The notes: generated by a model from the sequence alone, not told the origin. A stretch of 57,937 nt of DNA from Bacteroides sp. OF04-15BH (GCF_003477995.1 NZ_QUEM01000024.1:1-57937); one strand, 5' to 3'; positions 1 to 7,221 are shown, numbered from the stretch's first letter. Numbers and translations: made by a program.

Positions 1-30
1 AAAAAAATATTTTATAATAGTGTTGCGGAA

Positions 31-609
31 TTAAGGAAAATCAAAAGAAGACTGATTTCTTTTAATGCGTAACAGAGTTGATTTGACAGTTGGTGGTGGC
101 AAGAAACTTTCAGGACTTACCTCATAGACAAGTTTCAAATCAAAAAAAGTATGATAGAAAACAGTATATGGATTATAGAGCTTACTCGAAAACAACTTTT
201 GAGCAGGTTCTAACTGAAGGACAATGGAACCTCCGAGAAAATTTTCAACACTCTCAAACATCAGAATTTTGAATATATCGGAAGTAATTCCATAAGGAAT
301 GTTTGACACCACCTTGAAAGGAAACTTGGGAACTGCAAAATTCCTAAAATCACAACCGACAATTTGAACATTGCGGGCATCAGAAAATAATTTTCGTAAA
401 TATTCAACCAAAGCTGTGTCGTTTTCAATAGCTACGACAATGTTGGCGATTTTTAATAAATGGACAGTGAGAAATCCCTTGCCTGCCCCAATATCCAAAA
501 CCGTATCCTGACTATTTATATTTGCTTGTTTTATTGCATCTTCTATTAGCACTTTATCAATGGTAAAGTGCTGACCCGTGAAACGAACGGGCAATTTCTT
601 TTTTGTCAT
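31..609 (-). CDS. erm(F): Erm(F)-like 23S rRNA adenine methyltransferase, C-terminally truncated
   Basis: The 192-residue product belongs to the Erm family, which dimethylates an adenine of 23S rRNA and gives macrolide-lincosamide-streptogramin resistance. The S-adenosylmethionine motif DIGAGKGFL (residues 39-47), the acidic motif VGCDF (84-88) and the catalytic motif NIPYGI (103-108) are intact, and the whole protein reads as a close variant of Bacteroides Erm(F)/Erm(35) as I recall them. Those proteins are about 266 residues; here similarity ends after FDF, followed by one proline codon and TAA, so the C-terminal RNA-binding domain is lost. The sequence left of about base 36 does not look like erm, suggesting an insertion or deletion breakpoint. 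It starts 17 bp after the preceding small membrane gene and is probably co-transcribed with it. Activity of the truncated form is doubtful. Confidence 0.85.
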   Translation of the reverse strand: MTKKKLPVRFTGQHFTIDKVLIEDAIKQANINSQDTVLDIGAGKGFLTVHLLKIANIVVAIENDTALVEYLRKLFSDARNVQIVGCDFRNFAVPKFPFKVVSNIPYGITSDIFKILMFESVENFLGGSIVLQLEPAQKLFSSKLYNPYTVFYHTFFDLKLVYEVSPESFLPPPTVKSTLLRIKRNQSSFDFP

Positions 610-626
610 TAATTACTTCTTACAGG

Positions 627-935
627 TTAATACTTGTCGGTTTTCTCCCCTTTCTTTATTATAGGATAGGTTACACTATCTGCATCGACAACGATTTTTC
701 CTCCGTTCGCCGCCAAAGCACGGGCAAGATGAACCTTGTTCAATGTTATTACCAAGAGAACGAGTCCTCCGATTATAAAAACAATGGCAGTACTCGTAGG
801 GCCAAGTATTCGGGTACTGCCTATTCTTATACCGAATGGATAAACGAGCGGCACGACAACCATACCGACTGATACAGCCAACATTGTAATGTTATCCTTG
901 ATAGGAGAGGCTGGAGCATAATTAAACGTTTTCAT
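627..935 (-). CDS. small two-helix membrane protein of the element cargo
   Basis: A 102-residue protein I cannot assign to a family. It has two hydrophobic segments (about residues 14-34 and 45-65) separated by a short loop, and a basic, lysine-rich C-terminus with GGKIVVDAD before the tail, so an inner-membrane hairpin protein is likely. It lies between the DUF1266 gene (45 bp upstream) and the truncated erm gene (17 bp downstream) on the same strand, so the three probably form one cargo transcript. The AT-rich composition matches its two neighbours and contrasts with the GC-richer mobilization genes, suggesting it entered the element with them. Confidence 0.6.
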   Translation of the reverse strand: MKTFNYAPASPIKDNITMLAVSVGMVVVPLVYPFGIRIGSTRILGPTSTAIVFIIGGLVLLVITLNKVHLARALAANGGKIVVDADSVTYPIIKKGEKTDKY

Positions 936-980
936 AATTCAAAAAAAATGTAGAGTTAATAAATATTTTTTAATAAAGTA

Positions 981-1718
981 TCACCATTTTATATAAGTCC
1001 AAGGGCTTTTGGTATCTGTCAGTAAATCTTCTGCCAATCCAATCATGTTGGTAGTTCCCATCGACAAAGTACGACCAAGAACATAACTATAAGCATAGTC
1101 TTTCCAATTGGTATAAACTTCTTTGGTCATCTCGTAAGCGGCATTGATACACTGCATACATTCTTCTTTTACAATGTACTCTTGCTCAAGGCAAAGTCTG
1201 CTGATAAAGTTTAATCTTCCTGCATCCCACGCAAGTACTCCGAGTTTGCCCATTTCTTCTTTGGATACGACAATTCCAGCTTGTTCAATGTCCGGATATT
1301 TTTCCTCCATCGTTTCCAACTTTTCCAAACAGTCATTTCGGAAATCGGTGTGTTCTTTCAATTCTTCATTTTCATTAAGCCACTTCCTGCTTATATTACC
1401 CCCTCCTTGAAGAAAAGCCGTATAAGCATAGTGAAACATTGTTTGCGAGGGAGCTTGCGACAACCAATTCAAAGTTTCGATGGCACTATCCCTATCCGTT
1501 ATACCAAAGTATTCACCTAAAATAACTTTACGAACAGAGGGAGTTACGCCAGTTTCGAATGTGTTCAATACACCTTGTTGTTGATATACATACAGATTGC
1601 CAAGACTTATCTTGCGTAAATCCGCTTCTGGCAAATGTGAATTTTCATCCACATTCAAACCATCCTGAAAGAAACTCTGCAATTTTGCAAGTCTTCCCCA
1701 AAGAGATGTCATGTCCAT
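981..1718 (-). CDS. DUF1266 family protein
   Basis: A 245-residue soluble protein without signal peptide or membrane segment. Its C-terminal half fits the DUF1266 pattern as I recall it: a WDAGR segment (about residues 166-170), a run of small helices with two cysteines (ECMQC, about 188-192), then WKDYAYSYVLGR near 205-216, the usual family signature of a tryptophan followed by a GR pair. DUF1266 proteins are found near phage and mobile-element genes and have no settled biochemical role, so none is given here. It is the first gene of an AT-rich cargo unit continuing into the small membrane protein and erm, and is preceded by a roughly 330-bp leader rich in inverted repeats. Confidence 0.65.
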   Translation of the reverse strand: MDMTSLWGRLAKLQSFFQDGLNVDENSHLPEADLRKISLGNLYVYQQQGVLNTFETGVTPSVRKVILGEYFGITDRDSAIETLNWLSQAPSQTMFHYAYTAFLQGGGNISRKWLNENEELKEHTDFRNDCLEKLETMEEKYPDIEQAGIVVSKEEMGKLGVLAWDAGRLNFISRLCLEQEYIVKEECMQCINAAYEMTKEVYTNWKDYAYSYVLGRTLSMGTTNMIGLAEDLLTDTKSPWTYIKW

Positions 1719-2053
1719 AGTACTATGTTTGTCTTTCCAGCTCCTTAAGACCTTTTATTATTAAACCACGAAGCGTGGAACTGCAATGCCACGTCTTTGT
1801 TGAAGGTCGTAGGAAAAACCTAATGAGCAGATGTAGTAATAGCAGCCCACGCTATAGCGTGAGAACCACTATGCCATCCTTGCTCATTTTGAAAATTTCC
1901 TACGTTTTCAACAACAAGATAAGCATAACGCTTCTTTCTTTTCTAATATGTCTTGGACGGAGTTTCCCTAATCCAACCACAAAGGTAGTGAAAAGTTGTG
2001 ATAATCACTTATGTTGCAATAGATTTATTTGCTCGCTGTATAAAATTGGAGCT
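1719..2053 (-). other. non-coding structured leader upstream of the DUF1266 gene
   Basis: No ORF is convincing in this 335-bp gap. On the minus strand it starts with a promoter-like -7 box (1979-1987) and then carries a long imperfect inverted repeat: 1798-1829 pairs with 1880-1915 (shared blocks GTTGTTGAA, CGTAGGAAA and AATGAGCA). Between the arms sits a perfect 14-bp palindrome, CACGCTATAGCGTG (about 1848-1861), and downstream a small hairpin CCACG-AAG-CGTGG (about 1766-1778). A transcript would fold strongly before the DUF1266 start. An attenuator or recombination site are both possible. Confidence 0.5.
1979..1987 (-). promoter_or_regulatory. candidate Bacteroidetes -7 promoter box for the cargo genes
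   Basis: The minus strand reads TACCTTTGT, a full match to TAnnTTTGY. No good TTG box lies 20 bp upstream, so the site is tentative. It would give the DUF1266-membrane-erm transcript a leader of about 260 nt containing the inverted repeats. Confidence 0.4.
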
Positions 2054-3421
2054 TTACAGTTTCATACCCCTGCTTTTCCTTTGCTGCTGTATAGGTTGCC
2101 GTATGTTCTGCCTTAACTTCTCGAACTGTTCCTTGAACCACTCGGCAATGGGCTTTCGGTCAATGGCAAGAACCAACCTCGTCCCGTCCGTGGGGTCTTT
2201 CAGCACTTGAAACCCAGCCTTTTCGGTCGTGAATTTCCGTCCGTGTTCCTCCGAGTAGAGTTCCCCCGCATACTCCAACGTCTTTCCCTTGACGAGCGTT
2301 GCGGTCTGCCTTTCATCGAATCCCACAAGGCGGCACAGGTTTTCGATACGGAGCATTTCACGCAGGTAGGGAAACCATGCCGCCGCCTTTGCGATTACCG
2401 TTTTCAGAAACGATATTTCCTGCTTGTGCCTTGTGTCCTTGTCCGCTATCTCCCTGCCGTGCTTTTGCTGCATTTCCCGTATCTCCCGGCTGTGGTCTGC
2501 CTGCATGGTCTGTATTCTGTCTTGCAGGGCTTCGATGGTTTCCTCGTGGTCGGCTACCTCCCTATGCAGGGCGGTGTTCTCCCTTTCCAACGTCTTGACC
2601 TTGTTACTGCCAAAAAGAGAACCGACACTCTCGGCAATGTTGGCGGCTGCAGCAGTTGCCGCCCCTTTCAGCTTCTCGGTCTGTATCTCTTTTTTCGCCT
2701 GCCTTAATTCCTCCTGCGCCGTTTCTTTCTGCTGCTGCAAATCCACCACCTCCGCTTTCAGACTGTCGGCGAGTTTCTGTATATCCCGATAATACTGCTG
2801 CGTGGACTTGTGGCGAGCTTTCGAGCCGTCTATGCCCCTTTGCAGCCCGTATTTCGCCATCGCTTCGGCATAGGTATCTTGGTAGGACTTCAATTTCAGC
2901 CGTGTCATAATATCGTCTGCGCACAGTCTCACGGTGTCGGTCGGCTTCTTGCGGTATCGCTTCTTCGTCTGCTCCTCCCGTTTCCTGCGCTTTCGCTCTC
3001 CCTTGACGATGGGGACGAGTGTGACGTGTATGTGCGGCGTTTCCTCGTCCCTGTGCAAGTGAGCCGCCACGATGTTCTCCTTTCCGAACGTGTCGGCGAA
3101 GTATTTCAGATTGTCGGCGCACCACTCGTCCAAACGCCCCTCTTCCTCTATCCGCTTCATGTCCTCGTGCGTTCCCGATACGTTGATGCGGATAGCCCGT
3201 ACTTGGTTGCTTCCGATTTTGCGTGTCAGCCCAGCTTCTTCTAATCTCTGCTGTATAGCCGCCGAACGGTCTTTCACCCCGTTGGGGTATTCGATGAGCC
3301 TGCGGTTTAGGTGCGTGCGTGTGGGGTCGGCGTTCTTCGGTATGATGAAACGCTCGATATGTGCGGTCGTTCCGCTGTCGCTGCCGTGCGCCTTTTCCAT
3401 GTGTAAAACTACGAAACCCAT
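2054..3421 (-). CDS. MobV-family relaxase (Mob_Pre, plasmid recombination enzyme)
   Basis: A 455-residue mobilization protein that would nick oriT and pilot the transferred strand, using the conjugation machinery of a co-resident element. The N-terminus MGFVVLHMEKA is typical of Bacteroides MobV proteins and supports this start. The metal-binding signature HLHRDEETPHIHVTLVP lies at residues 121-137 (HxDExxPHxH pattern). A basic block (KRRKREEQTKKRYRKK, about 142-160) follows, then a long coiled coil rich in Glu/Gln/Lys from about 210 to 350. No type IV secretion genes are visible, so the element is mobilizable rather than self-transmissible, as far as this window shows. Base composition is distinctly more GC-rich than the cargo on its downstream side. 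Confidence 0.92.
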   Translation of the reverse strand: MGFVVLHMEKAHGSDSGTTAHIERFIIPKNADPTRTHLNRRLIEYPNGVKDRSAAIQQRLEEAGLTRKIGSNQVRAIRINVSGTHEDMKRIEEEGRLDEWCADNLKYFADTFGKENIVAAHLHRDEETPHIHVTLVPIVKGERKRRKREEQTKKRYRKKPTDTVRLCADDIMTRLKLKSYQDTYAEAMAKYGLQRGIDGSKARHKSTQQYYRDIQKLADSLKAEVVDLQQQKETAQEELRQAKKEIQTEKLKGAATAAAANIAESVGSLFGSNKVKTLERENTALHREVADHEETIEALQDRIQTMQADHSREIREMQQKHGREIADKDTRHKQEISFLKTVIAKAAAWFPYLREMLRIENLCRLVGFDERQTATLVKGKTLEYAGELYSEEHGRKFTTEKAGFQVLKDPTDGTRLVLAIDRKPIAEWFKEQFEKLRQNIRQPIQQQRKSRGMKL

Positions 3422-3929
3422 ATATTCCTTTCTTTTCTGGCTTGTGAAACAATAAATCTGACTATCTTTGAGGGCGGCGAAATGCCGTCCCCGATGGGGT
3501 GTGCAGAGGGGCTTGCCCCTTGCCTTATTGGGGAATTTTCAGCGATACGTAGTATTGCGGCTCGGAAAATTCCCTAATAAGCTACGGTATTTTCTCCGTA
3601 AATACCCTGCGGCGTGCCGTCTGCCTGCCTTTCGGCTATGGCTGTCCCTGCCGTCTGCTTACCCATATAACCCCACCTTATTTTTCCCCTTTCGGTCGGT
3701 GGGTGGCGGGGCGGTCGTTTTCGTTTTCAAAGGCTCTTTTGCATGGGGCGGTCGGATACAAGGTTTTCCCGATAAATACACTCGCAGCGAAGCGAGAGGA
3801 AGATTTATCGGGAAACGGCGCAGCCGCCCGACCTTTTAGCCGACGGAAAGCCCCGTGCTTGCTTTGCCTTTGTAAACGGAAATGATTGCTCCGCTTTCTT
3901 CTGAAAAGAGAAATAGACCCTGCAATATA

Positions 3930-3945
3930 TATCACCATAGTGATA
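3930..3945. promoter_or_regulatory. operator-like inverted repeat
   Basis: TATCAC and GTGATA are separated by CATA, a perfect 6-bp dyad directly beside the 8-bp repeats and close to the end of the helix-turn-helix-type gene. A binding site for that protein or the integrase is plausible; no direct evidence. Confidence 0.35.
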
Positions 3946-3950
3946 GGTTT

Positions 3951-4006
3951 GCATGTTGGCATGTTGGCATGCTGGTACGTTTGCATGTTGCTATGTTGGT
4001 ATATCA
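3951..4006. repeat. seven degenerate 8-bp tandem repeats (iteron-like)
   Basis: Consecutive 8-mers read GCATGTTG, GCATGTTG, GCATGCTG, GTACGTTT, GCATGTTG, CTATGTTG and GTATATCA. The array ends exactly at the stop codon of the upstream minus-strand gene. Short direct repeats like these serve as protein-binding iterons in replication, transfer or excision control regions; which applies here is unknown. Confidence 0.6.
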
Positions 4007-4399
4007 TCACGCTTTCCAACGGCTGTTGGGCTTGCCGTCCGAAACAACCGACACGAACACCGTCGTTTTTTCTTTTCGCACGTGCATAATCCTTTCCAGC
4101 AATGCCTTGCGGACTTTCGCCGCCCCGAACGATTCGACACGGAAAGCGAGGGCGGCTATCGTTTCGAGGTTGTAAACCTCCGCGCTGTATCTGTCCGATA
4201 TGCGGATAATGCGCTTTATGTCATATATACTCAAAACTCCGCTTTTGCAGAGTGCCTTTATCCCTGCCCGAACCGTCGGGGCGATAACCCCGAACAGTTC
4301 GCAGATTTCCCACTCGGTCATGGCGGTTGCACCTATATCGCTCGGCAGGGAGATATTGCCCCGCTCGTCCATCGTGATAATGTTCCTTTCTTCTTTCAT
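4007..4399 (-). CDS. small helix-turn-helix-type regulatory protein of the mobilizable element
   Basis: A 130-residue protein starting MKEERNIITMDERG; the open frame continues further upstream into the integrase gene but this ATG lies 17 bp after the integrase stop and is the sensible start. The central stretch (about residues 28-60, TEWEICELFGVIAPTVRAGI) has the layout of a helix-turn-helix. A similar small gene follows integrase genes on many Bacteroides mobilizable elements, as far as I recall, where it is thought to act in excision or transfer control. It is immediately followed by the 8-bp repeats and a dyad, which could be its targets. Function is inferred from position and fold-like pattern only. 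Confidence 0.6.
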   Translation of the reverse strand: MKEERNIITMDERGNISLPSDIGATAMTEWEICELFGVIAPTVRAGIKALCKSGVLSIYDIKRIIRISDRYSAEVYNLETIAALAFRVESFGAAKVRKALLERIMHVRKEKTTVFVSVVSDGKPNSRWKA

Positions 4400-4416
4400 C
4401 GGTATTCTGCTTTTAA

Positions 4417-5649
4417 TTAGATGGCTCGGCAGATATTCTTCTCCATGTCCTCCAACTTGTGCGACAAGGTTTCCATGTCTTGGCTTATCTTCTGGGCGGT
4501 GATTTTGGCGTAAATTTGGGTGGTTTTTATGTTCGTGTGTCCCAAAAGGCGGCTTACGGTTTCGATGGGTACGCCGTGCGACAAAAGCACGGTCGTGGCG
4601 TTCGTGTGTCTTGCGACATGATAGGTCAAACGTACCTTGAAGCCACATTGCCTGCCTATCTCTTTGAGTATCTTGTTGCAGCTTCCGTTACTCGGAACGG
4701 GGAAAACATGACCGTCCCGAGCCAGTCCCTTGTACTTCTCGATGATACGCTTGGGAACATCCAAAAGGCGGATGTTCGATTCGGTGTTGGTTTTCTTTCT
4801 TCGGGTGATTATCCAAAGATTGCCGTCGAAGAAGGTTTGCAGGCGGTCGGCGGTGAGGTTCTTCACGTCCGAATACGCCAGACCCGTGAACACGGAAAAG
4901 ACGAACAAGTCCCGTACAAGCTCGTGGGTGGCGTTCTTCATCGGTGCGTCCATGAGCGTCTGTATCTCCGTTCGGGTGAGGTAGCCCCTGTCCACGCTTT
5001 CGGGAGAGTTGATATATCCGGCAAAGGGATTAAAGGGCAAACGTCCGTCGTTCCTCGCAATGGAAACGATGTGTTTCAACACAATCATGTAGCCCCACAC
5101 GGTATTGGTACGGCATTTCTTCTCCGTGCGCAAAAAATACTCGAAATCGTTGATGAATGTGAGGTTGAGTTCCTTTAACGGAATATCCTCACGCTTGTAG
5201 CTGTGGGGCAGGAACTCCCGAATATGGTTACAGACCGTCCGGTAACGGGTAAATGTACCTTGCGCCCTGCTGTGTCCGACTTTCTTCTCAAACTCGGCGT
5301 TGTGCTGCTCAAACAGCTTCAGCAAAGTTTCCTGCTTGACGCCGATACCGAGATAGGCGTCTTTGAGTTTGGCGGCGGTTACATAACCGTCCGTCTGCAT
5401 CAGTTCTTGATAGCGGCGGTTTACCTCCACACGGATTTTATCTACCGCAAGGTTGATTCTCTGTGCTTCGACGCTCTTGCCCGAAGCACGGCTGTTCTTC
5501 ACGTCCCACAACCGTGGGGGAACATCCATTTTGCAACTGAACTGTTTAATCTCGCCGTCCACCGTGATACGGCACATCAGAGGCAGGTTGCCGTTCGGCT
5601 TCTCGCTGCCTTTCTTCACGTAAAATAATACCTTGAATGTACTACGCAT
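4417..5649 (-). CDS. tyrosine recombinase (integrase) of the IntDOT-like type
   Basis: A 410-residue integrase: N-terminal arm-binding domain (about 1-90), SAM-like core-binding domain (about 105-205) and catalytic domain (about 220-400). Catalytic residues visible are Lys near 286, His344 and Arg347 (HVARH), His371 (LLGHTN) and the nucleophile Tyr380 (QIYAK). At the place of the first catalytic arginine the sequence reads TGLAYSDVKNL with Ser260, the substitution known from the CTnDOT integrase family. It would integrate and excise the element. Upstream on the minus strand are a good Shine-Dalgarno AAGGAG (5656-5661), unusual for Bacteroidetes, and a -7 box TAATTTTGT (5670-5678). Confidence 0.92.
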   Translation of the reverse strand: MRSTFKVLFYVKKGSEKPNGNLPLMCRITVDGEIKQFSCKMDVPPRLWDVKNSRASGKSVEAQRINLAVDKIRVEVNRRYQELMQTDGYVTAAKLKDAYLGIGVKQETLLKLFEQHNAEFEKKVGHSRAQGTFTRYRTVCNHIREFLPHSYKREDIPLKELNLTFINDFEYFLRTEKKCRTNTVWGYMIVLKHIVSIARNDGRLPFNPFAGYINSPESVDRGYLTRTEIQTLMDAPMKNATHELVRDLFVFSVFTGLAYSDVKNLTADRLQTFFDGNLWIITRRKKTNTESNIRLLDVPKRIIEKYKGLARDGHVFPVPSNGSCNKILKEIGRQCGFKVRLTYHVARHTNATTVLLSHGVPIETVSRLLGHTNIKTTQIYAKITAQKISQDMETLSHKLEDMEKNICRAI

Positions 5650-5655
5650 AACTCA

Positions 5656-5678
5656 CTCCTTTTTTGGTTACAAAATTA
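5656..5678 (-). promoter_or_regulatory. integrase promoter -7 box and Shine-Dalgarno
   Basis: The minus strand has TAATTTTGT at 5670-5678 (full match to TAnnTTTGY) and AAGGAG at 5656-5661, six bases before the integrase ATG. Such a clear ribosome binding site is rare in Bacteroidetes chromosomal genes and may help expression in other hosts. Confidence 0.5.
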
Positions 5679-5733
5679 GTTATTAGTGAGTTACCGACAG
5701 CTATGTAAATCGATGCAAAACGCAGAAACAGAA

Positions 5734-5815
5734 CCGTTTAGCAAGAAATCTGCACCCGTTACGGGAGTAACGAGGTGGTAACTGAACTTCTGCACCGTTT
5801 GGCTTCGAGGTGGTA
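5734..5815. repeat. short direct repeats next to the integrase, candidate arm-type recombinase sites
   Basis: Three motifs each occur twice in the same order: CCGTTTRGC at 5734-5742 and 5795-5803, TCTGCACC at 5749-5756 and 5789-5796, and CGAGGTGGTA at 5771-5780 and 5806-5815. Clusters of short direct repeats beside an integrase gene are typical arm-binding sites near an attachment core. The core itself is not identified. Confidence 0.45.
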
Positions 5816-5845
5816 TTTCGTTGGCTCTGTCCCATAGAAAAACAA

Positions 5846-5882
5846 AGCGTAACGAACGCTCTATCAGCTAATTCGCTACGCT
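5846..5882. repeat. inverted repeat near the element end
   Basis: AGCGTA (5846-5851) is repeated in inverted form as TACGCT (5877-5882), with AGCGT/ACGCT also paired closer in. It lies between the arm-like repeats and the AT-rich chromosomal-looking sequence, so it may belong to the attachment region. The junction cannot be fixed without an empty-site sequence. Confidence 0.3.
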
Positions 5883-5967
5883 CTGCCCAAATTTACTTTT
5901 TCGCTATGTGTTTATTTTATGCATTTGCAAAATGGATACTGTTGTCGGGGATAATATCCTTAGTACG

Positions 5968-6258
5968 CTACTTCAGAGATGCGTAATCCATTTCAAATGT
6001 AGTGTAATGGTCAAGATCAATCGATATATGACGAGAAATGTGTGACTGGTTGTGAATGACTATCGGACGTCCAAACTTATGTGTGGCAATATCAACTATA
6101 AGACTTAACTATACTATATTGGGGAGATATAATCCATAGTCAATACTACTAATAGGATTAAACATCTCAACCGTAACTTTAAAAGAGTCTATTTTCTCAT
6201 TTGAGTATATTAAAAAATTAATGTTTTTTATATGAAATAAAAATTGTCTATTAACATT
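5968..6258 (-). pseudogene. decayed ORF remnant between the element and cutC
   Basis: One minus-strand frame reads as protein-like sequence for about 96 codons with a single in-frame TAG (6109-6111) and no ATG at its beginning. Readable pieces include KIDSFKVTVEMFNPISSIDY before the stop and GRPIVIHNQSHISRHISIDL after it, ending at TAG 5968-5970. The same frame continues on both sides of the stop, so this looks like the 3' part of a gene inactivated by a nonsense change and loss of its start. I do not recognise the family. It could be a chromosomal gene damaged when the element inserted. Confidence 0.4.
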
Positions 6259-6378
6259 TTATCTCACTCTTAAGTCAGATTTGAAACACCCGGTGAAATA
6301 CTATCGTTTTTGATTGGATTATGGACTGATTTCAGCTTTTGATAGAATAATTCTTTCCGAAATTTCATTTTAATCTTG

Positions 6379-6387
6379 TAACTTTGG
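6379..6387 (+). promoter_or_regulatory. candidate promoter -7 box for cutC
   Basis: TAACTTTGG matches TAnnTTTGY at all but the last base and lies 73 bp before the cutC start, in AT-rich sequence. Confidence 0.4.
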
Positions 6388-6459
6388 ACTTCAGATTATA
6401 TTTATAGAAAGTATTGCGTAAAAAACGACGTGTATCGTCCTTTATAGAATAACGAGAAT

Positions 6460-7203
6460 ATGATGGAATATACCTTTGAAGTGTGTGCCAATTCAGTAGA
6501 GAGTTGTATTGCGGCGCAGGAAGGCGGAGCGCAACGGGTAGAGCTGTGTGCCGGAATGCCTGAAGGAGGAACGACGCCTTCTTACGGGGAAATCCGGATG
6601 GCGCGCCGTTATACGGACCTTCGTCTGCATGTCATTATCCGTCCTCGCGGCGGAGATTTTCTGTATTCTCCTTTAGAGCTGGAAATCATGGAAGAAGATA
6701 TCCGTAGGGCACGTGAGGCAGGAGCCGATGGAGTGGTGTTTGGATGTCTTACAGCTGATGGCGCTATAGACCGTAAGGCTATGGAGCGACTGATGTCGGC
6801 AGCCGAAGGATTATCGGTCACTTTTCACCGTGCCTTTGATTATGTGGTCCATCCACAGAAGGCTTTGGAGGAGCTGATAGCTTTGGGAGTAGACCGTGTG
6901 CTGACTTCCGGACAACAACCTACTGCTTTGCAGGGAGCGGACTTGTTGCGCGAACTGGTGCAGCAGGCTGAAGATCGGATTGTGGTGATGCCCGGTTGCG
7001 GTGTGAATGAACAGAATATTCAGGAACTGGCGCGACGAACCGGAGCCTGTGAGTTTCACTTTTCGGCACGAGAGCCTTTGGAAAGCCTGATGCAGGTTCG
7101 CAATCCGGCTTTGTCTATGGGTGGAAAAGGGCAGGACGAATATCTTCGTGAGGTGACTACGGCAGCCCGTGTGCGTCGTACTATTGCCGCATTAACCCGA
7201 TAA
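6460..7203 (+). CDS. cutC: CutC family copper homeostasis protein
   Basis: A 247-residue TIM-barrel protein of the CutC family. The family hallmark near the N-terminus is present (EVCANSVESC, then EGGAQRVELC, about residues 5-29), followed by IIRPRGGDF near 62-70, FHRAFD near 125-130 and VMPGCGVN near 175-182. The length matches the usual 240-250. CutC was named for copper tolerance in E. coli, but a direct enzymatic role is not settled. Two ATG codons stand in tandem at 6460 and 6463, so the start could be one codon later. It is the first intact chromosomal gene beside the mobile element and is followed by a separate promoter for the TonB receptor, so it is probably monocistronic. Confidence 0.92.
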   Translation: MMEYTFEVCANSVESCIAAQEGGAQRVELCAGMPEGGTTPSYGEIRMARRYTDLRLHVIIRPRGGDFLYSPLELEIMEEDIRRAREAGADGVVFGCLTADGAIDRKAMERLMSAAEGLSVTFHRAFDYVVHPQKALEELIALGVDRVLTSGQQPTALQGADLLRELVQQAEDRIVVMPGCGVNEQNIQELARRTGACEFHFSAREPLESLMQVRNPALSMGGKGQDEYLREVTTAARVRRTIAALTR

Positions 7204-7221
7204 TATCCTAATAAATTAGGA

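Larger units (their letters stand above)
3422..4006. other. non-coding inverted-repeat region, candidate oriT and control region
   Basis: The 585 bp between the relaxase and the small regulator show no convincing gene but several strong inverted repeats. 3524-3540 pairs with 3565-3581 (16 of 17 positions), with a small stem in its loop. GGTATTT at 3586-3592 pairs with AAATACC at 3600-3606. 3765-3777 pairs perfectly with 3803-3815, enclosing CTCGC/GCGAG (3781-3785, 3792-3796) and enclosed by GTCGG..AAGG/CCTT..CCGAC (3751-3763, 3832-3844) and a GCATGGGGC/GCCCCGTGC pair (about 3741-3749, 3850-3858). MobV oriT sites usually lie next to the mob gene and contain such hairpins, so the nick site is probably here; I cannot place it. 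Confidence 0.5.

Noticed and set aside
1797..1915. Integron attC-like site
   Set aside because: Length and pairing are similar, but the ends run GTT...AAC on the top strand, opposite to the RYYYAAC...GTTRRRY order of attC, and no integron integrase is present.
2604..3452. 282-residue open frame on the minus strand overlapping the relaxase in another frame
   Set aside because: It is rich in Arg/Gly/His with no domain pattern and lies entirely over the convincing MobV gene; a GC-skewed shadow frame.
3678..4019. 113-residue minus-strand frame over the repeat region
   Set aside because: Its first part is only a translation of the 8-bp repeats (QHSNMQTYQHANMP) and the rest crosses the inverted repeats; not a believable protein.
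6378..6387. CTnDOT-type attachment core GTAnnTTTGC
   Set aside because: GTAACTTTGG is close, but this core motif resembles the host promoter -7 box, so a match before a gene is uninformative; several such matches occur in the window.
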